From CAZDQL01 sp964507325 (GTDB lineage Bacteria; Planctomycetota; UBA1135; GCA-002686595): a DNA stretch of 64,000 nt. Positions 42,069 through 51,774 of this stretch are shown here, piece after piece. The DNA lies in the NCBI GenBank assembly GCA_964507325.1, contig CAZDQL010000006.1:52474-116473 (forward strand). The letters run 5' to 3'. Within the stretch, counting starts at the first letter, position 1. The number at the start of each line of letters is the position of its first letter. The position numbers were made by a program, and so were the translations under genes. Under the pieces are notes generated by a model. That model ran no database searches. It was not told where the DNA came from and saw only the letters and a list, made by a program, of their open reading frames with translations.

Positions 42069-45000
42069 GCGCCGTCCTCCTCCAGCACCTCTGCGAGGAC
42101 CTCGAGGAACAACTCGGCGTCGGCCTCGGAGAGGACCAGCGGCGGGCGCAGCTTGAGCACGTTGTGATGGGGGCCGTCGGTGCCCGTCAGGACGCCGAGC
42201 TCGCGCAGCCGCTCGACCACGTAGGCCGCCTCCTCGGCGGCCGGCTCGAGCGTCGTGCGGTCCCGCACCAGCTCGACTCCCAGGAAGAGCCCCGAGCCGC
42301 GCACGTCGCCGATGAGCGCGTGCCTCGCTTGGAGCTCCCGGAGCCCGCGGATCAGGCGCTCACCGACCCGCAGGGCCCGCTCTTGTAGTCCCTCCTCCTC
42401 CAGGACGTCGAGCACGGCCAAGCCCACGGCGCAGGAGACCGGGTTGCCGCCGAAGGTGCTGAAGAACTCCATGCCGGTGTCGAAGGAGGTCGCGATCTCG
42501 CGCGTGGTCACCACCGCCGAGAGGGGGAAGGCGTTCCCGATCGGCTTGCCGAGGACGACCACGTCGGGCACGACGCCCTGGGCCTCGAAGCCCCAGCGGT
42601 GTGTGCCCAGGCGGCCGAAGCCGGTCTGCACCTCGTCGGCGATACACACGCCCCCGGCCTCGCGCACGTGCCGGTAGGCCTCGGCCAGGTAGCCGGGGGG
42701 GAGGACGATCTGGCCGGCCACGCTGGGGAGGGTTTCGGCCAGGAAGGCGGCCAGGCCAGGCCCCTCTTCGCGCAGCAGGGCCGCGATGTCGCCCACGTGG
42801 CCCGCGTACCGGACCCCGGCCTCCGGATCGTCGCTCTGGTAGGGACCGCGGTAGAGGTCGGGCAGGGGCGCCACGTGCACCCAGGGCCGCAGGCCGCCGC
42901 CTCCGGGTCCATCGAACTTGTAGGGGCTCACGTCGACCAGGGTCGTCGTGTGCCCGTGGTAGGCGTGCTCGAGGACGATCACGTCCTCGCACCCGGTGTG
43001 TGCGCGAGCCAGGCGCAGGGCGAGCTCGTTCGCCTCGCTGCCCGTGCTGAGGAAGACGCACACCTCGAGAGGCTCCGGCAACAGGGCGGTCAGCCGCTCG
43101 GCGTAGCGCACCGCGTTGTCGTGGAGGTAGCGGGTGTTGGTGTTGAGCAGAGCGAGCTGCTCCCGCGCGGCCCGCACGACCCGCGGGTGGCTGTGACCGA
43201 CGAGGGGGACGTTGTTGTAGGCGTCGAGATAGGCTCGCCCCGTCTCGTCGTAGAGGTACTGCTTCCAGCCGCGGACGATCTTCAGAGGCCGCCGGTAGGA
43301 GAGGCTCAGGCTCGGTCCCAGGCGCTGGCGCCGGCGGTCGAGGGTCTCTTCGGGAGCGGGTGCCGGAGGCGGGAAGCGCTCCGCGGGGATCCGCAAGAGG
43401 AGGTTGGGGTCGGGGCAGAGGGCGGTCCACAGGACGCGCCGGCTGGCGAGGGCCACCCCCGGGAAGTCCGCGCCCCGATCCAAGAGGTCGAGGACGATCT
43501 GGAAGTGCAGGTGGGGCGTCCAACCGCCGTTGGTCGGGGGAGCCCCCACGCGGCCGATGACCTGACCCCGTTCGACGTGCTCGCCGAGCGCGAGTCCCTC
43601 CAGGGTGTCCGTGCTCAGGTGGCCGTAGAGGGTGTGGAAGCACTCGCCCTCGTCGGTCTCGTGTCGCAGGATCAGGAGCGGACCGTAGTCCTGGGGCCCG
43701 TCGTTGTTCGAGAGGCTGTGCACGGTCCCCTCGAGGGGCGCGTGGATCGGCGCACCCGCCTCCACGAAGAGGTCGATGCCCAGGTGCACCGTGCGCCGCT
43801 CGTCGACGGGGCGCTCGCCTGCGGAGAAGAGCTCCGAGTGGTAGAGGCACCGCGCCTCGTCGTAACGCCCCACGGCGACCTGGGCCCCGGCCTCCTCCAT
43901 CCGCCGCCGGATCTTCTGGGTCAGTACGGGGGTGTCGGCCTCCCTCGGGTCGGCGCCGAGGAAGCGACTGCCGACCCCGAGATCGAGGACCACGCTGGCC
44001 GCGCTGCGCAGATCGACTCCCAGGACCGGGGCGGCACCCGCGGCCCGGTCCTCGAGCCAGCGCACCACGGCCGCGGCCCCGGGGACCGGCTCGAGGCCGC
44101 AGGCCTCCCGGAAGGTGTAGTGGGCCAACCGCGGGTGGACACCGGCCAGGCGCTCGAGGGCCTCCCAGGCGGGCGCTTCGCTGATCGTGACGTAGGGATC
44201 TTCGGGCTTCGAGCGCCGACGGCGGGCCGAGTTGGCCACGCTGACCGCCAATCGCACCCCGATCAGCGCGAAGAGCAGCGAAATCTCGACCTCCTCCAGC
44301 GGGTAGGCGCGGTGGTAGCCCGCCACCACGCGGGCGGCGGCCGCCAGTGGATCGCGCTCGCCCATGATCGCGTAGGCGGCGGCTACGGCGGGCTCGGCGA
44401 CCACCAGGCCACGGTGCATGTCGCCGAAGTCCACCACGCTCACGACCTCCCGGGGCCAATCGCGTGCGCTGCCGGCGATCACATTGTGGTCGTTGGCGTC
44501 CCCGTGGATGACGCCGCGTCTCAGGCGCGGTAGAGCGGGCACGACCTCGGCCTCGTAGCGGTCGAGGAAGCTCTCGGCCAGGGCCCGCCGCTCCGGATCC
44601 TCGATCTCGGGCAGGGCCTCGCGGGCCCAGCCGGCGCGAACGAGGTCCCACTTCAGCTCGCGCTCGGCGGCCGGGTGCGAGAAGTCGGCCAGCCCCGCGT
44701 CCATCTGCCCCAAGAGGTGCCCGAGGCTCTCGTGCATCTCCAGGGAGCGGGGCCGCACCCGCGCCAGGACCGACCCCGGCACGTAGGTGAGCATCCAGAC
44801 GAGCCTCTCGCGGCCCGCGATCTCGACGCTGACGCAGGGCTCGCCCCCAGCGGTGGGGAGGACCAGGGGCAGGGCCAGGTGCGGAGCCCTCACGGCCAGG
44901 TGGTGCAGGGCCGCGCACTGCAGCTCGACCAGCCCCCGATCCCGCCCGGGGTGCATCACCTTCAGGACGAAGCCCGGCCCCTCGGCCGGGATCATCCGGA

Positions 45001-45118
45001 AGTTGTCGTCGTGCTCCCCCGGCAAGGCGACGGCGGTGGCCTCCAACCCGTAGATTTCACGGGCGAGCCGGACGGCTTCGGCCTCCGGCACAGGCGATAG
45101 GACCTCACCCAGGAGCAT
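42047..45118 (-). CDS. APH-like kinase - M23 peptidase-like - class III aminotransferase fusion
   Basis: 1023 residues from ATG 45118, placed after the AraC stop; an in-frame extension to 45241 would run into the regulator gene and is not favoured. Residues ~1-340 are an aminoglycoside-phosphotransferase/homoserine-kinase-like fold (RGVIHGDANDHNVIAG catalytic loop, VVDFGDMHRG metal Asp). About 400-560 is an M23/LytM-like domain (HLGIDLFVEAGAPIHAPLEG, YGHLSTDTLEG, PHLHFQIV). About 600-1020 is a PLP aminotransferase of class III (FLSTGSEANELAL, CIADEVQTGFGRLG, VVLGKPIGNAFPL with the PLP Lys). Similar three-part proteins are related to ethanolamine-phosphate phospho-lyases (AGXT2L type), which suggests phosphorylation and then elimination of an amino alcohol. 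It follows the AraC gene by 13 bases. Confidence 0.85.
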   Translation of the reverse strand: MLLGEVLSPVPEAEAVRLAREIYGLEATAVALPGEHDDNFRMIPAEGPGFVLKVMHPGRDRGLVELQCAALHHLAVRAPHLALPLVLPTAGGEPCVSVEIAGRERLVWMLTYVPGSVLARVRPRSLEMHESLGHLLGQMDAGLADFSHPAAERELKWDLVRAGWAREALPEIEDPERRALAESFLDRYEAEVVPALPRLRRGVIHGDANDHNVIAGSARDWPREVVSVVDFGDMHRGLVVAEPAVAAAYAIMGERDPLAAAARVVAGYHRAYPLEEVEISLLFALIGVRLAVSVANSARRRRSKPEDPYVTISEAPAWEALERLAGVHPRLAHYTFREACGLEPVPGAAAVVRWLEDRAAGAAPVLGVDLRSAASVVLDLGVGSRFLGADPREADTPVLTQKIRRRMEEAGAQVAVGRYDEARCLYHSELFSAGERPVDERRTVHLGIDLFVEAGAPIHAPLEGTVHSLSNNDGPQDYGPLLILRHETDEGECFHTLYGHLSTDTLEGLALGEHVERGQVIGRVGAPPTNGGWTPHLHFQIVLDLLDRGADFPGVALASRRVLWTALCPDPNLLLRIPAERFPPPAPAPEETLDRRRQRLGPSLSLSYRRPLKIVRGWKQYLYDETGRAYLDAYNNVPLVGHSHPRVVRAAREQLALLNTNTRYLHDNAVRYAERLTALLPEPLEVCVFLSTGSEANELALRLARAHTGCEDVIVLEHAYHGHTTTLVDVSPYKFDGPGGGGLRPWVHVAPLPDLYRGPYQSDDPEAGVRYAGHVGDIAALLREEGPGLAAFLAETLPSVAGQIVLPPGYLAEAYRHVREAGGVCIADEVQTGFGRLGTHRWGFEAQGVVPDVVVLGKPIGNAFPLSAVVTTREIATSFDTGMEFFSTFGGNPVSCAVGLAVLDVLEEEGLQERALRVGERLIRGLRELQARHALIGDVRGSGLFLGVELVRDRTTLEPAAEEAAYVVERLRELGVLTGTDGPHHNVLKLRPPLVLSEADAELFLEVLAEVLEEDGAQACGSG

Positions 45119-45131
45119 GGCGGCGCGGATC

Positions 45132-46238
45132 CTAGCCGCTCTGGGACACCCCTGGAAGGCTCGTTCCCCTGCCTCTCGCGTCCGTCGGCGGGGGACCGGG
45201 TCCAGGGGATCCGGATTGGACCCGCTCGCTCCGGTAGCCACTGGGCGTGACGCCGAAGCGCTTCCTGAACAGGTTCGCGAAGTACTGGCCCGAGGAGAAG
45301 CCCACCTCGAGGGCGATGTCGGTCACCTGGCGGGTCGGGTCGAGCCGGAGGAGCCGCGCGGCGTGCTCCAGCCGGCAGGCGTTCAGGTGGTGGACCGGCG
45401 TGCGGTTCTTCAGCCGCCGGCAGTGCTCCGTGAAGTGGGTCGCCCCGAGCCCGCACTCCAGCGCCATCGCCGAGAGGGTCCAGGGGCGCGCGGCGAGCTG
45501 CGGGAAACGCGCCAGGTCGTCGAGGAAGATCTCCACCGCGCGGGCGGTGCTGGAGAGGGAGCGGTCGAGCACCGGCTCCGCGCGCTCGAGCACGTCCAAG
45601 AGGAGCAGGAAGAGCTCGTTGAGCAGGACCACCATCCACGACACCGGGACGCTCTGCTCCTCCCGGCACACCGTGGCGGCGATCTTCTGGAAGCAGCGCT
45701 GCAGCTCGCCGCCGGCGGACCACACCGGCTGCTCGTTGTGGCGCAGGATCTCGGTCAGCCGCTCCAGGTCCTCCGGCGCGATCACCACCCAGTCCGGCCA
45801 GCGCCACGGCTCGTTCGGCCGCCGCACGCCGACGTCCAGGATCATCCAGTGCAGTCGCCCCGCCTCCAGGTGCGGGTCGCCGAGGCGGTGCGGCTGCCAG
45901 GGCCGGGTGATCGTCAGGTCGCCGGGTCCGAGCTGCAGGGAGGCTTCATCGGTCCCGAAGGCGTGGCGTCCCGTCTCGAGCAGCGCGATCTCGAGGCCCT
46001 CGTTGCGGTGCCAGGGCAGCCCCCAGCGCTGGGTCCCCTCCAGGTCCCAGTGACCGATCGAGGAGACCCCTTTCAGCTCCCCCTCGGCGAGTGGGCGACC
46101 GGGGTACTGCCCGCGCGCCAAGGCGTGGAAGCGCGCCTCACCACGTTCAGCCGCCTCGCAGAGCGGACGGCAGCTGTCGGCCTCGTGGACGATGTCACGG
46201 TCGACGAAGCGGGGGACGGGAGAATCCTCGACGTTCAC
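45132..46238 (-). CDS. AraC family transcriptional regulator
   Basis: 368-residue regulator from a GTG at 46238. The N-terminal half is a cupin-like sensor (GLPWHRNEGLEIALLETGRHAF, LGPGDLTITRPWQPHRLG). The C-terminal part has two helix-turn-helix motifs typical of AraC/XylS: SAMALECGLGATHFTEHCRR and VTDIALEVGFSSGQYFANLFRKRFGVTPSGYR. Such proteins sense sugars or related compounds. It is divergent from the isomerase at 46383 (144-base gap) and upstream of the fusion enzyme on its own strand, so it could control both directions. No clear operator was identified. Confidence 0.88.
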   Translation of the reverse strand: MNVEDSPVPRFVDRDIVHEADSCRPLCEAAERGEARFHALARGQYPGRPLAEGELKGVSSIGHWDLEGTQRWGLPWHRNEGLEIALLETGRHAFGTDEASLQLGPGDLTITRPWQPHRLGDPHLEAGRLHWMILDVGVRRPNEPWRWPDWVVIAPEDLERLTEILRHNEQPVWSAGGELQRCFQKIAATVCREEQSVPVSWMVVLLNELFLLLLDVLERAEPVLDRSLSSTARAVEIFLDDLARFPQLAARPWTLSAMALECGLGATHFTEHCRRLKNRTPVHHLNACRLEHAARLLRLDPTRQVTDIALEVGFSSGQYFANLFRKRFGVTPSGYRSERVQSGSPGPGPPPTDARGRGTSLPGVSQSG

Positions 46239-46382
46239 GGCGAGAATGGCCTTGCGGAGAGGATTCTAGCAGCCGTCGCCCCGCAGGGGTGTGCAAAATT
46301 CTTCACTGAGCCTCCGTGAACGACATTTGGGCGCATCTCGGATAGCGTCCTGGGTGAGCCAGACAACCAGGAGAGGAACCCC

Positions 46383-47258
46383 ATGGCCACCCGCTACAGG
46401 ATCGCGCTGAACATGGAGTACTGCCGCAGCGCAGACATGAGCTTCGAGGCCGGTGTCGAGCAGGCCGCCGCGCTCGGCTACACCTGGATCGAGCCGATGG
46501 TGCACACCGGCTGGGAGCTGCTCAGCGAGGTGAACTACTTCCACTCCTTCTCGATGGAGGAGGACCCGCTCCTGATGGGCGAGATCTGCGCGCGCCACGG
46601 CGTGCGCGTCGGCTCGCTCAGCGCCCACAGCCCGCTGATGAAGCCGGAGGCGGCGGTGCCGCGTCTGACGCGGGCGGCGGTGCTGGCCCACAGCCTCGGG
46701 GCGCGCTTCATCAACACCGACGAGATGGTGAAGCCGGACTGGATGGACGACGAGCAGGCGCACCAGGTGATGGCCTACACCCTCAAGAAGGCAGCACTCG
46801 TCGCCGCTCGGCACGAGCTGCACATCTGCATCGAGCCGCACGGGATCTACACCCGCACGGCCGCGGGTCTGCTGCGGATCGCCGACCTGGTCGACTCGCC
46901 TTGGATCGCGGTCAACTGGGACACGGGCAACGCCTACCTGGCGGGGGTCGAGGACCCCTACGAAGGCCTGGAGCAGGTCGCGAGCCGGGTCCGCCACGTG
47001 CACGCCAAGGACATCGGCATGGAGCACGGCGAGCGCGAGCGCGGCAAGGTGACCGGGACGCCGGTCGGCTGCGCCTGCGGGGACGGCGTGGTCGACTGGG
47101 AGCGGGTGCTCTCGATCCTCGACCCGCTCGACCGGGAGATCTTCCTCAGCGTCGAGTGCGGATCGATCGAGCAGGCCGGGCGCAGCCTGGCGTTCCTGCA
47201 GGAGGTCGTGGGCGAGCGGCTCGTCGAGGAAGAGAAGCCGGTAGCGAGCGGAGGCTGA
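46383..47258 (+). CDS. Sugar phosphate isomerase/epimerase (TIM barrel)
   Basis: 291-residue AP-endonuclease-2-type TIM barrel. AGGAGAGGA before the ATG is a strong ribosome binding site. Family residues: YTWIEPMVHTG, LHICIEPHGIYT (metal Glu), IAVNWDTGNAYLAG (Asp), RHVHAKDIG (His), FLSVECGSIEQ (Glu). Cytoplasmic. First gene of the second sugar cluster; the next gene follows after two bases. The first 16 residues resemble those of the Tat Gfo/Idh protein at 51775-53199, an unusual similarity between unrelated proteins. Confidence 0.85.
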   Translation: MATRYRIALNMEYCRSADMSFEAGVEQAAALGYTWIEPMVHTGWELLSEVNYFHSFSMEEDPLLMGEICARHGVRVGSLSAHSPLMKPEAAVPRLTRAAVLAHSLGARFINTDEMVKPDWMDDEQAHQVMAYTLKKAALVAARHELHICIEPHGIYTRTAAGLLRIADLVDSPWIAVNWDTGNAYLAGVEDPYEGLEQVASRVRHVHAKDIGMEHGERERGKVTGTPVGCACGDGVVDWERVLSILDPLDREIFLSVECGSIEQAGRSLAFLQEVVGERLVEEEKPVASGG

Positions 47259-47260
47259 TC

Positions 47261-50200
47261 ATGGTCGGGCCCAGATGGCGTGTCGTCCCGGTCGCCTGTG
47301 CGGCGGCCCTTCTCCTGGGCGGTACCGCCCTCTCGCAGGAGGCCGCGGCGCGACAGGACGGTCGAGCGCTCTGCCGAGAGCTCGGCCGCTCCGGCACGGC
47401 GCAGGACGTGCCGCGGCTCGAAGCCCTGCTCGCCGATCCGAGCTGCGCCGACGCGGCTCGGCGGGCGCTCGAGCAGATCCCCGGTGATGAGTCCCTCAAC
47501 GCGCTGTACGGGGCGCTCGACACGGCCAAGGGCGAGCCGCTCATCGGGGTGTTGAGCTCCCTCGGCGAGCGACGTGACGTGCGAGCCCTACCGGGGATCG
47601 CGGAGCACTTGTCCTCCAGGGGCGAGGGGGTGCGCGCGGCGGCGATCGCCGCGATCGGGCGTATCGGCGGGTCGAGAACTGGGAGACGGCTCCTCGCGAC
47701 CGAGTCCGAGCTGCCCGCGTCGGCGGCCACGCAGGAGGCGCTCGGGCACGCGCTTTTGGAGTGCGCCGACGAGCTGCGCAGGGCCGGCGAGGCAGAGGAT
47801 GCGCGCGCGCTCTACGAGGCCCTCCATGACGGTCGCTTCCCAAGGGCAGTGCGCATCGGCGCCTTCCTCGGGCACGTGGCCGCGACCCCCGGGGGGGCAC
47901 AGGCGCGGTTGAGGAACGCCCTGCAGCGAAGGGACCCGCAGCTCGCCGAGGCCGCGCTGCGCCACCTGGCGACCCCCGAGGGGGCCGGGCGGATCGTTCC
48001 GCTGCTCGAAGAGCTGCCGGATTGCAGCGAGTCGACACAGGAGCGTTTCGTCGCGTTGGCGATCGCCGCAGGGACCTTGGAGACGGCGCAGCTGCGCCGC
48101 CTCACGCAGCTCACGAGCAGTCGTGTTGCGCAGCGCCAGGCGCTGGCGGCCGCACTCGAGCACGCCGCGAGCGGCCTGGAGAACCTCGCTCGCGGGGCGC
48201 TGGCTTCGAGTCCGGACGACATCGAGCCCGATCACAGCGGACAGGAGGCGCCGGCGGCGGTCGACGGCGACGAAGGGACGTACTGGGACGAGGTCGACCA
48301 GCAATCCGCCTACCGCATCCTTCTGACGCTGCCGAAGGCGCAGGCGGTCTCGGCGCTTTCCGTGCAAGGCTGGGCGCAGCACAACTTTGCGCCTCGCGAC
48401 TTCGAGGTCGAGCTGGACGGCGCAGTCGTCACCCGCGTCCGGGGCGCTCGCTACGTGGAGAACCGCCATTGGGTGCTGCTGCCCAGGACCACCTGTCGCA
48501 CGATCGAGCTGCACATCACCGGCTACTACGGGCAGTCACCGGCGATCCGCGAGCTGGGCGTCTTCGACGTCGGCGAGGAGCTGGCGGCCTTCGCCGCGGA
48601 GCTGGCGCAGGGCGAGGCCGAGCTGGCCCGAGGGATCGTGCCCGACGAGGAGTACGAGAAGATCCTGGCCGCCGCCCCGGCCGAACCGCGCGTCGCCCCG
48701 CGAGAGCCGCGCAGGCTGCTCGTCTACTCGCGCTGCTTCGGCTTCGTGCACACGAGCATCCCCCACGGGAAGGTCGTCTTCGCGCTGATGGGGGAGAAGA
48801 GCGGCGCCTGGGAGGCGGAGCTGCGCGAGGACCTCGAGGTGTTCGAGCAGGAGAACCTGAGCCGCTTCGACGCGATCCTCCTGAACAACACCAACAACGA
48901 GCTCTTCCTGCCGGCGAACCACGCGGAGCTGGAAGGCGCTGAGAAGGCCGCCGCCGAGGCGACCGACGCGCGTCTGAAGCAGAATCTGCTCGAGTTCGTG
49001 GCCGGGGGCAAGGGGATGGCGGTGATCCACGCCGGCGTGGCGAGCTTCCGCAAGTGGCCGGAGTTCGGCGAGCTGATGGGGGCGCGCTTCCAGAACCACC
49101 CCTGGAGCTCCGGCTCGACTGTGGTGCTCGACCTGGAGGACCCCGAGCACCCCGTGTCCGCCGCCCTGCGGGACGGTGCGCTGCCGGAGATCACCGACGA
49201 GATCTACCAGCTGGCGCCGCCCTTCTCGCGCGACGACAGCCGGGTGCTGCTCTCCGTCGACCTGGCGAAGACGAAGGTCACCCCCAAGCAGGAGGCGACC
49301 TTCCTGGAGGCGCGCGACTTCCCGATGAGCTACGTGCGCGCCTACGGCAAGGGGCGCGTTTTCTACAACGCCTTCGGCCACCAGCACGAGCTCTTCTGGA
49401 ACCCCGTGGTGCTGCAGCACTGGATGGATGGCGTGCAGTTCGTGCTCGGCGACCTCCCGGGGGACACGACGCCGACCAACCGGATGGGGAGCGTCGAGAG
49501 CCCTATGTTCGAGTGGAAGAGTGAGAAGGACGCGATCAGCTTGCTGAACGGCGAGGCCGTGGTCTGGCGGCTGAATCGCGACTGGGAGCTCGGCAAGGCG
49601 TACTTCCACCCCCTCGGCTTGACCGACGGCACGCCGCTCACCTGGCTGAGCCCGCCGGACCACGTCTGGCACAGGGCGCTCTGGTTCGAGTGGAAGTTCA
49701 TCGACGGGGTGAACTACTGGGAGGACGTGGAGGGGAAGGGCCTGACCGAGATCGTCGAGATGGACACCGAGCTGGCGGCGGACTTCTCGGCCCGGATGCG
49801 CTTCACGATCGACTACCGCCCCCCCGGAGGCGCGCCCGTCATGCGCGAGGAGCGGCGGGTCGCCATCAGCGCGCCCGACGAGGCTGGGCGCTACCGGATC
49901 GACTGGAGCGGGACCTTCACTTCGCTCGGCGGCGACCTGCTGCTCGACCGCACTCCTCCCGCCGACGAGCCGGACGGCAAGAGCTGGGGCGGCTACGCGG
50001 GGATGTCGGTGCGCCTCGCGCAGCACACGAGCGAGTGGCGCCTGACCGACAGCGAGGGCCGCAGCGGCATGCAGTGCCACCGCCAGCCGGCGCGCTGGGT
50101 CCACGCGGACTTCCGGTACCGCTCGACGGGACGCGAGGCGGGGGTCGCGATCCTCGACTCGCCCCGCAATCCGCGCCACCCCACGCCATCGTTCATCGTG

Positions 50201-50380
50201 CTCACCGAGGCGCAGCCCTTCGTCTACTACAGCCCCGCCATCCTCTTCGACGGGCCGTACACCCTGCGCCAGGGAGAGCCCCTCTCCCTGAGCTACGGGA
50301 TCCTCGTCCACCCCGGCCGCGCAGAGCGGGAGTGGCTCGACGAGGAGTGGCAGGCATTCACCCAAACCGAGGCTCGCTAG
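47261..50380 (+). CDS. Secreted HEAT - F5/8C - ThuA - PmoA (DUF6807) multidomain protein
   Basis: 1039 residues. ATG 47261 follows GGAGG by six bases and starts a signal peptide (CAAALLLGGTALSQEAAAR). Domains in order: alpha-helical HEAT-like repeats (~30-320, with RDVRALPGIAEHLSSRGEGVR); a discoidin/F5-8C beta-sandwich (~325-440, DGDEGTYWDEVDQQSAYRI); a ThuA domain (~480-740, RRLLVYSRCFGFVHTSIPHGK, GKGMAVIHAGVASFRKWPEF, GRVFYNAFGHQHELFW); and a PmoA/DUF6807 domain at the C-terminus (~760-1035, GLTDGTPLTWLSPPDHVWHRALWF in part, WGGYAGMSVRLAQHTSEW). It combines carbohydrate recognition with two families of the keto-sugar and glycan milieu. Confidence 0.82.
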   Translation: MVGPRWRVVPVACAAALLLGGTALSQEAAARQDGRALCRELGRSGTAQDVPRLEALLADPSCADAARRALEQIPGDESLNALYGALDTAKGEPLIGVLSSLGERRDVRALPGIAEHLSSRGEGVRAAAIAAIGRIGGSRTGRRLLATESELPASAATQEALGHALLECADELRRAGEAEDARALYEALHDGRFPRAVRIGAFLGHVAATPGGAQARLRNALQRRDPQLAEAALRHLATPEGAGRIVPLLEELPDCSESTQERFVALAIAAGTLETAQLRRLTQLTSSRVAQRQALAAALEHAASGLENLARGALASSPDDIEPDHSGQEAPAAVDGDEGTYWDEVDQQSAYRILLTLPKAQAVSALSVQGWAQHNFAPRDFEVELDGAVVTRVRGARYVENRHWVLLPRTTCRTIELHITGYYGQSPAIRELGVFDVGEELAAFAAELAQGEAELARGIVPDEEYEKILAAAPAEPRVAPREPRRLLVYSRCFGFVHTSIPHGKVVFALMGEKSGAWEAELREDLEVFEQENLSRFDAILLNNTNNELFLPANHAELEGAEKAAAEATDARLKQNLLEFVAGGKGMAVIHAGVASFRKWPEFGELMGARFQNHPWSSGSTVVLDLEDPEHPVSAALRDGALPEITDEIYQLAPPFSRDDSRVLLSVDLAKTKVTPKQEATFLEARDFPMSYVRAYGKGRVFYNAFGHQHELFWNPVVLQHWMDGVQFVLGDLPGDTTPTNRMGSVESPMFEWKSEKDAISLLNGEAVVWRLNRDWELGKAYFHPLGLTDGTPLTWLSPPDHVWHRALWFEWKFIDGVNYWEDVEGKGLTEIVEMDTELAADFSARMRFTIDYRPPGGAPVMREERRVAISAPDEAGRYRIDWSGTFTSLGGDLLLDRTPPADEPDGKSWGGYAGMSVRLAQHTSEWRLTDSEGRSGMQCHRQPARWVHADFRYRSTGREAGVAILDSPRNPRHPTPSFIVLTEAQPFVYYSPAILFDGPYTLRQGEPLSLSYGILVHPGRAEREWLDEEWQAFTQTEAR

Positions 50381-50396
50381 CGAGCGAGAGCCGATC

Positions 50397-51767
50397 ATGA
50401 AGACCTCCGATCCCACACGGCGCGACCTGCTGCGCCTCCTTCCGGGCGCGATCGCCGCCCCCTACGTGCTCTCCTCGAGCACCTACGGCTCCAGCGGTCG
50501 CCCCGCGCCGTCGGAGCGCGTGACCCTGGGCTTCATCGGGGTGGGCGGCCGCGGCGCGTCGCTCCTGGGGAGCTTCCAGGCCCTGCCGGAGTCGCAGTGC
50601 GTCGCGGTGAGCGACTGCTTCGCCGCGCGCCGCGCCGAAGCCGTGCGGGTGGTGAACGAGCGCTACGCCGCCCGGACGGCGGCGGGCGAGTTCGACGGCT
50701 GCACCGCCTACCAGGACTACCGCGAGCTCCTGGCCCGCGAGGACATCGACGCCGTGGTGATCGCCACGCCGGACCACTGGCACGTGCCGATCGCCCTCGA
50801 CGCCGTGCGCGCCGGCAAGGACGTGTACGTGGAGAAGCCGCTGGGAGTCGCGGTGAGCTGGAACCAGGCGCTGCGCGACGCGGTGCAGCGCTACGGCGCC
50901 GTGTTCCAGTACGGCACCCAGCAGCGCTCCGACCGCAAGTTCCGGCACGCCTGCGAGCTGGTGCGCAACGGCTATCTCGGCGAGCTGGAGCGCATCGAGG
51001 CCTGGTGCCCGGGCATGGCCGCGCCGGGCTGGTACGAGCAGACCTCGAAGGGCTGGGGCTCGACGGAGGAGATCCCCGTGCCCGAGGGCCTCGACTACGA
51101 CATGTGGCTCGGTCCCGCCCCCGAGGCCCCCTACACCAAGGACCGCTGCACGCAGTGGGGCGCCTACCACATCTACGACTACGCGCTGGGTTTCATCGCG
51201 GGCTGGGGAGCGCACCCGCTGGACATCGCCCAGTGGGGGAACGACAGCGACGGCGAGGCGCCGGTCGAGATCGAGGGCACGGGCAAGATCCCGGAGGAGG
51301 GGCTCTTCGACACGATCAGCGACTGGGACGTCCACTACCGCTACCGCAACGGGGTCGAGCTGCGCCTGATGAACACCCGCACGGCCAAGGAGACGGTCGA
51401 GTCCTACCGCAAGGCCGGGGACCACGGCACGACCTTCTTCGGCCCCAAGGGCTGGGTCAGCGTGGACCGCGGGGGGATCTACGCTAGCGAGGAGGCCTGG
51501 CTGAAGCAGGTCATCGGCCCCGACGAGATCCACCTGCGCGAGAGCACACACCACCAGGCGGATTTCCTGAGCTGCGTCCGCAGCCGAGCCCGCACCGTCA
51601 GCCCGGTGGAGGCCGCCGTCCAGTCCGACGTCATCTCCCACCTGGGCGACATCGCGATCCGCACCGGACGCGCGCTGCGCTGGGACGTGGAGCAGGAGAC
51701 GATCACGGGGGACGCCGACGCGGCGCGGATGCTGCACCGGCCGCTGCGGGCGCCCTGGCGGCTCTGA
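50397..51767 (+). CDS. Tat-exported Gfo/Idh/MocA family oxidoreductase
   Basis: 456-residue oxidoreductase with a twin-arginine signal (MKTSDPTRRDLLRLLPGAI, Arg8-Arg9). Rossmann: VTLGFIGVGGRGAS; DAVVIATPDHWHVPIALDA; the catalytic-lysine motif VYVEKPLGVAVS; histidines in TQWGAYHIYDYALGFIAGWG and AHPLDIAQWG. It is predicted to work in the periplasm with bound NAD(P). It follows the HEAT-ThuA-PmoA gene by 16 bases and closes that cluster; the other Gfo/Idh gene faces it from the opposite strand. Confidence 0.9.
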   Translation: MKTSDPTRRDLLRLLPGAIAAPYVLSSSTYGSSGRPAPSERVTLGFIGVGGRGASLLGSFQALPESQCVAVSDCFAARRAEAVRVVNERYAARTAAGEFDGCTAYQDYRELLAREDIDAVVIATPDHWHVPIALDAVRAGKDVYVEKPLGVAVSWNQALRDAVQRYGAVFQYGTQQRSDRKFRHACELVRNGYLGELERIEAWCPGMAAPGWYEQTSKGWGSTEEIPVPEGLDYDMWLGPAPEAPYTKDRCTQWGAYHIYDYALGFIAGWGAHPLDIAQWGNDSDGEAPVEIEGTGKIPEEGLFDTISDWDVHYRYRNGVELRLMNTRTAKETVESYRKAGDHGTTFFGPKGWVSVDRGGIYASEEAWLKQVIGPDEIHLRESTHHQADFLSCVRSRARTVSPVEAAVQSDVISHLGDIAIRTGRALRWDVEQETITGDADAARMLHRPLRAPWRL

Positions 51768-51774
51768 GGATCGC

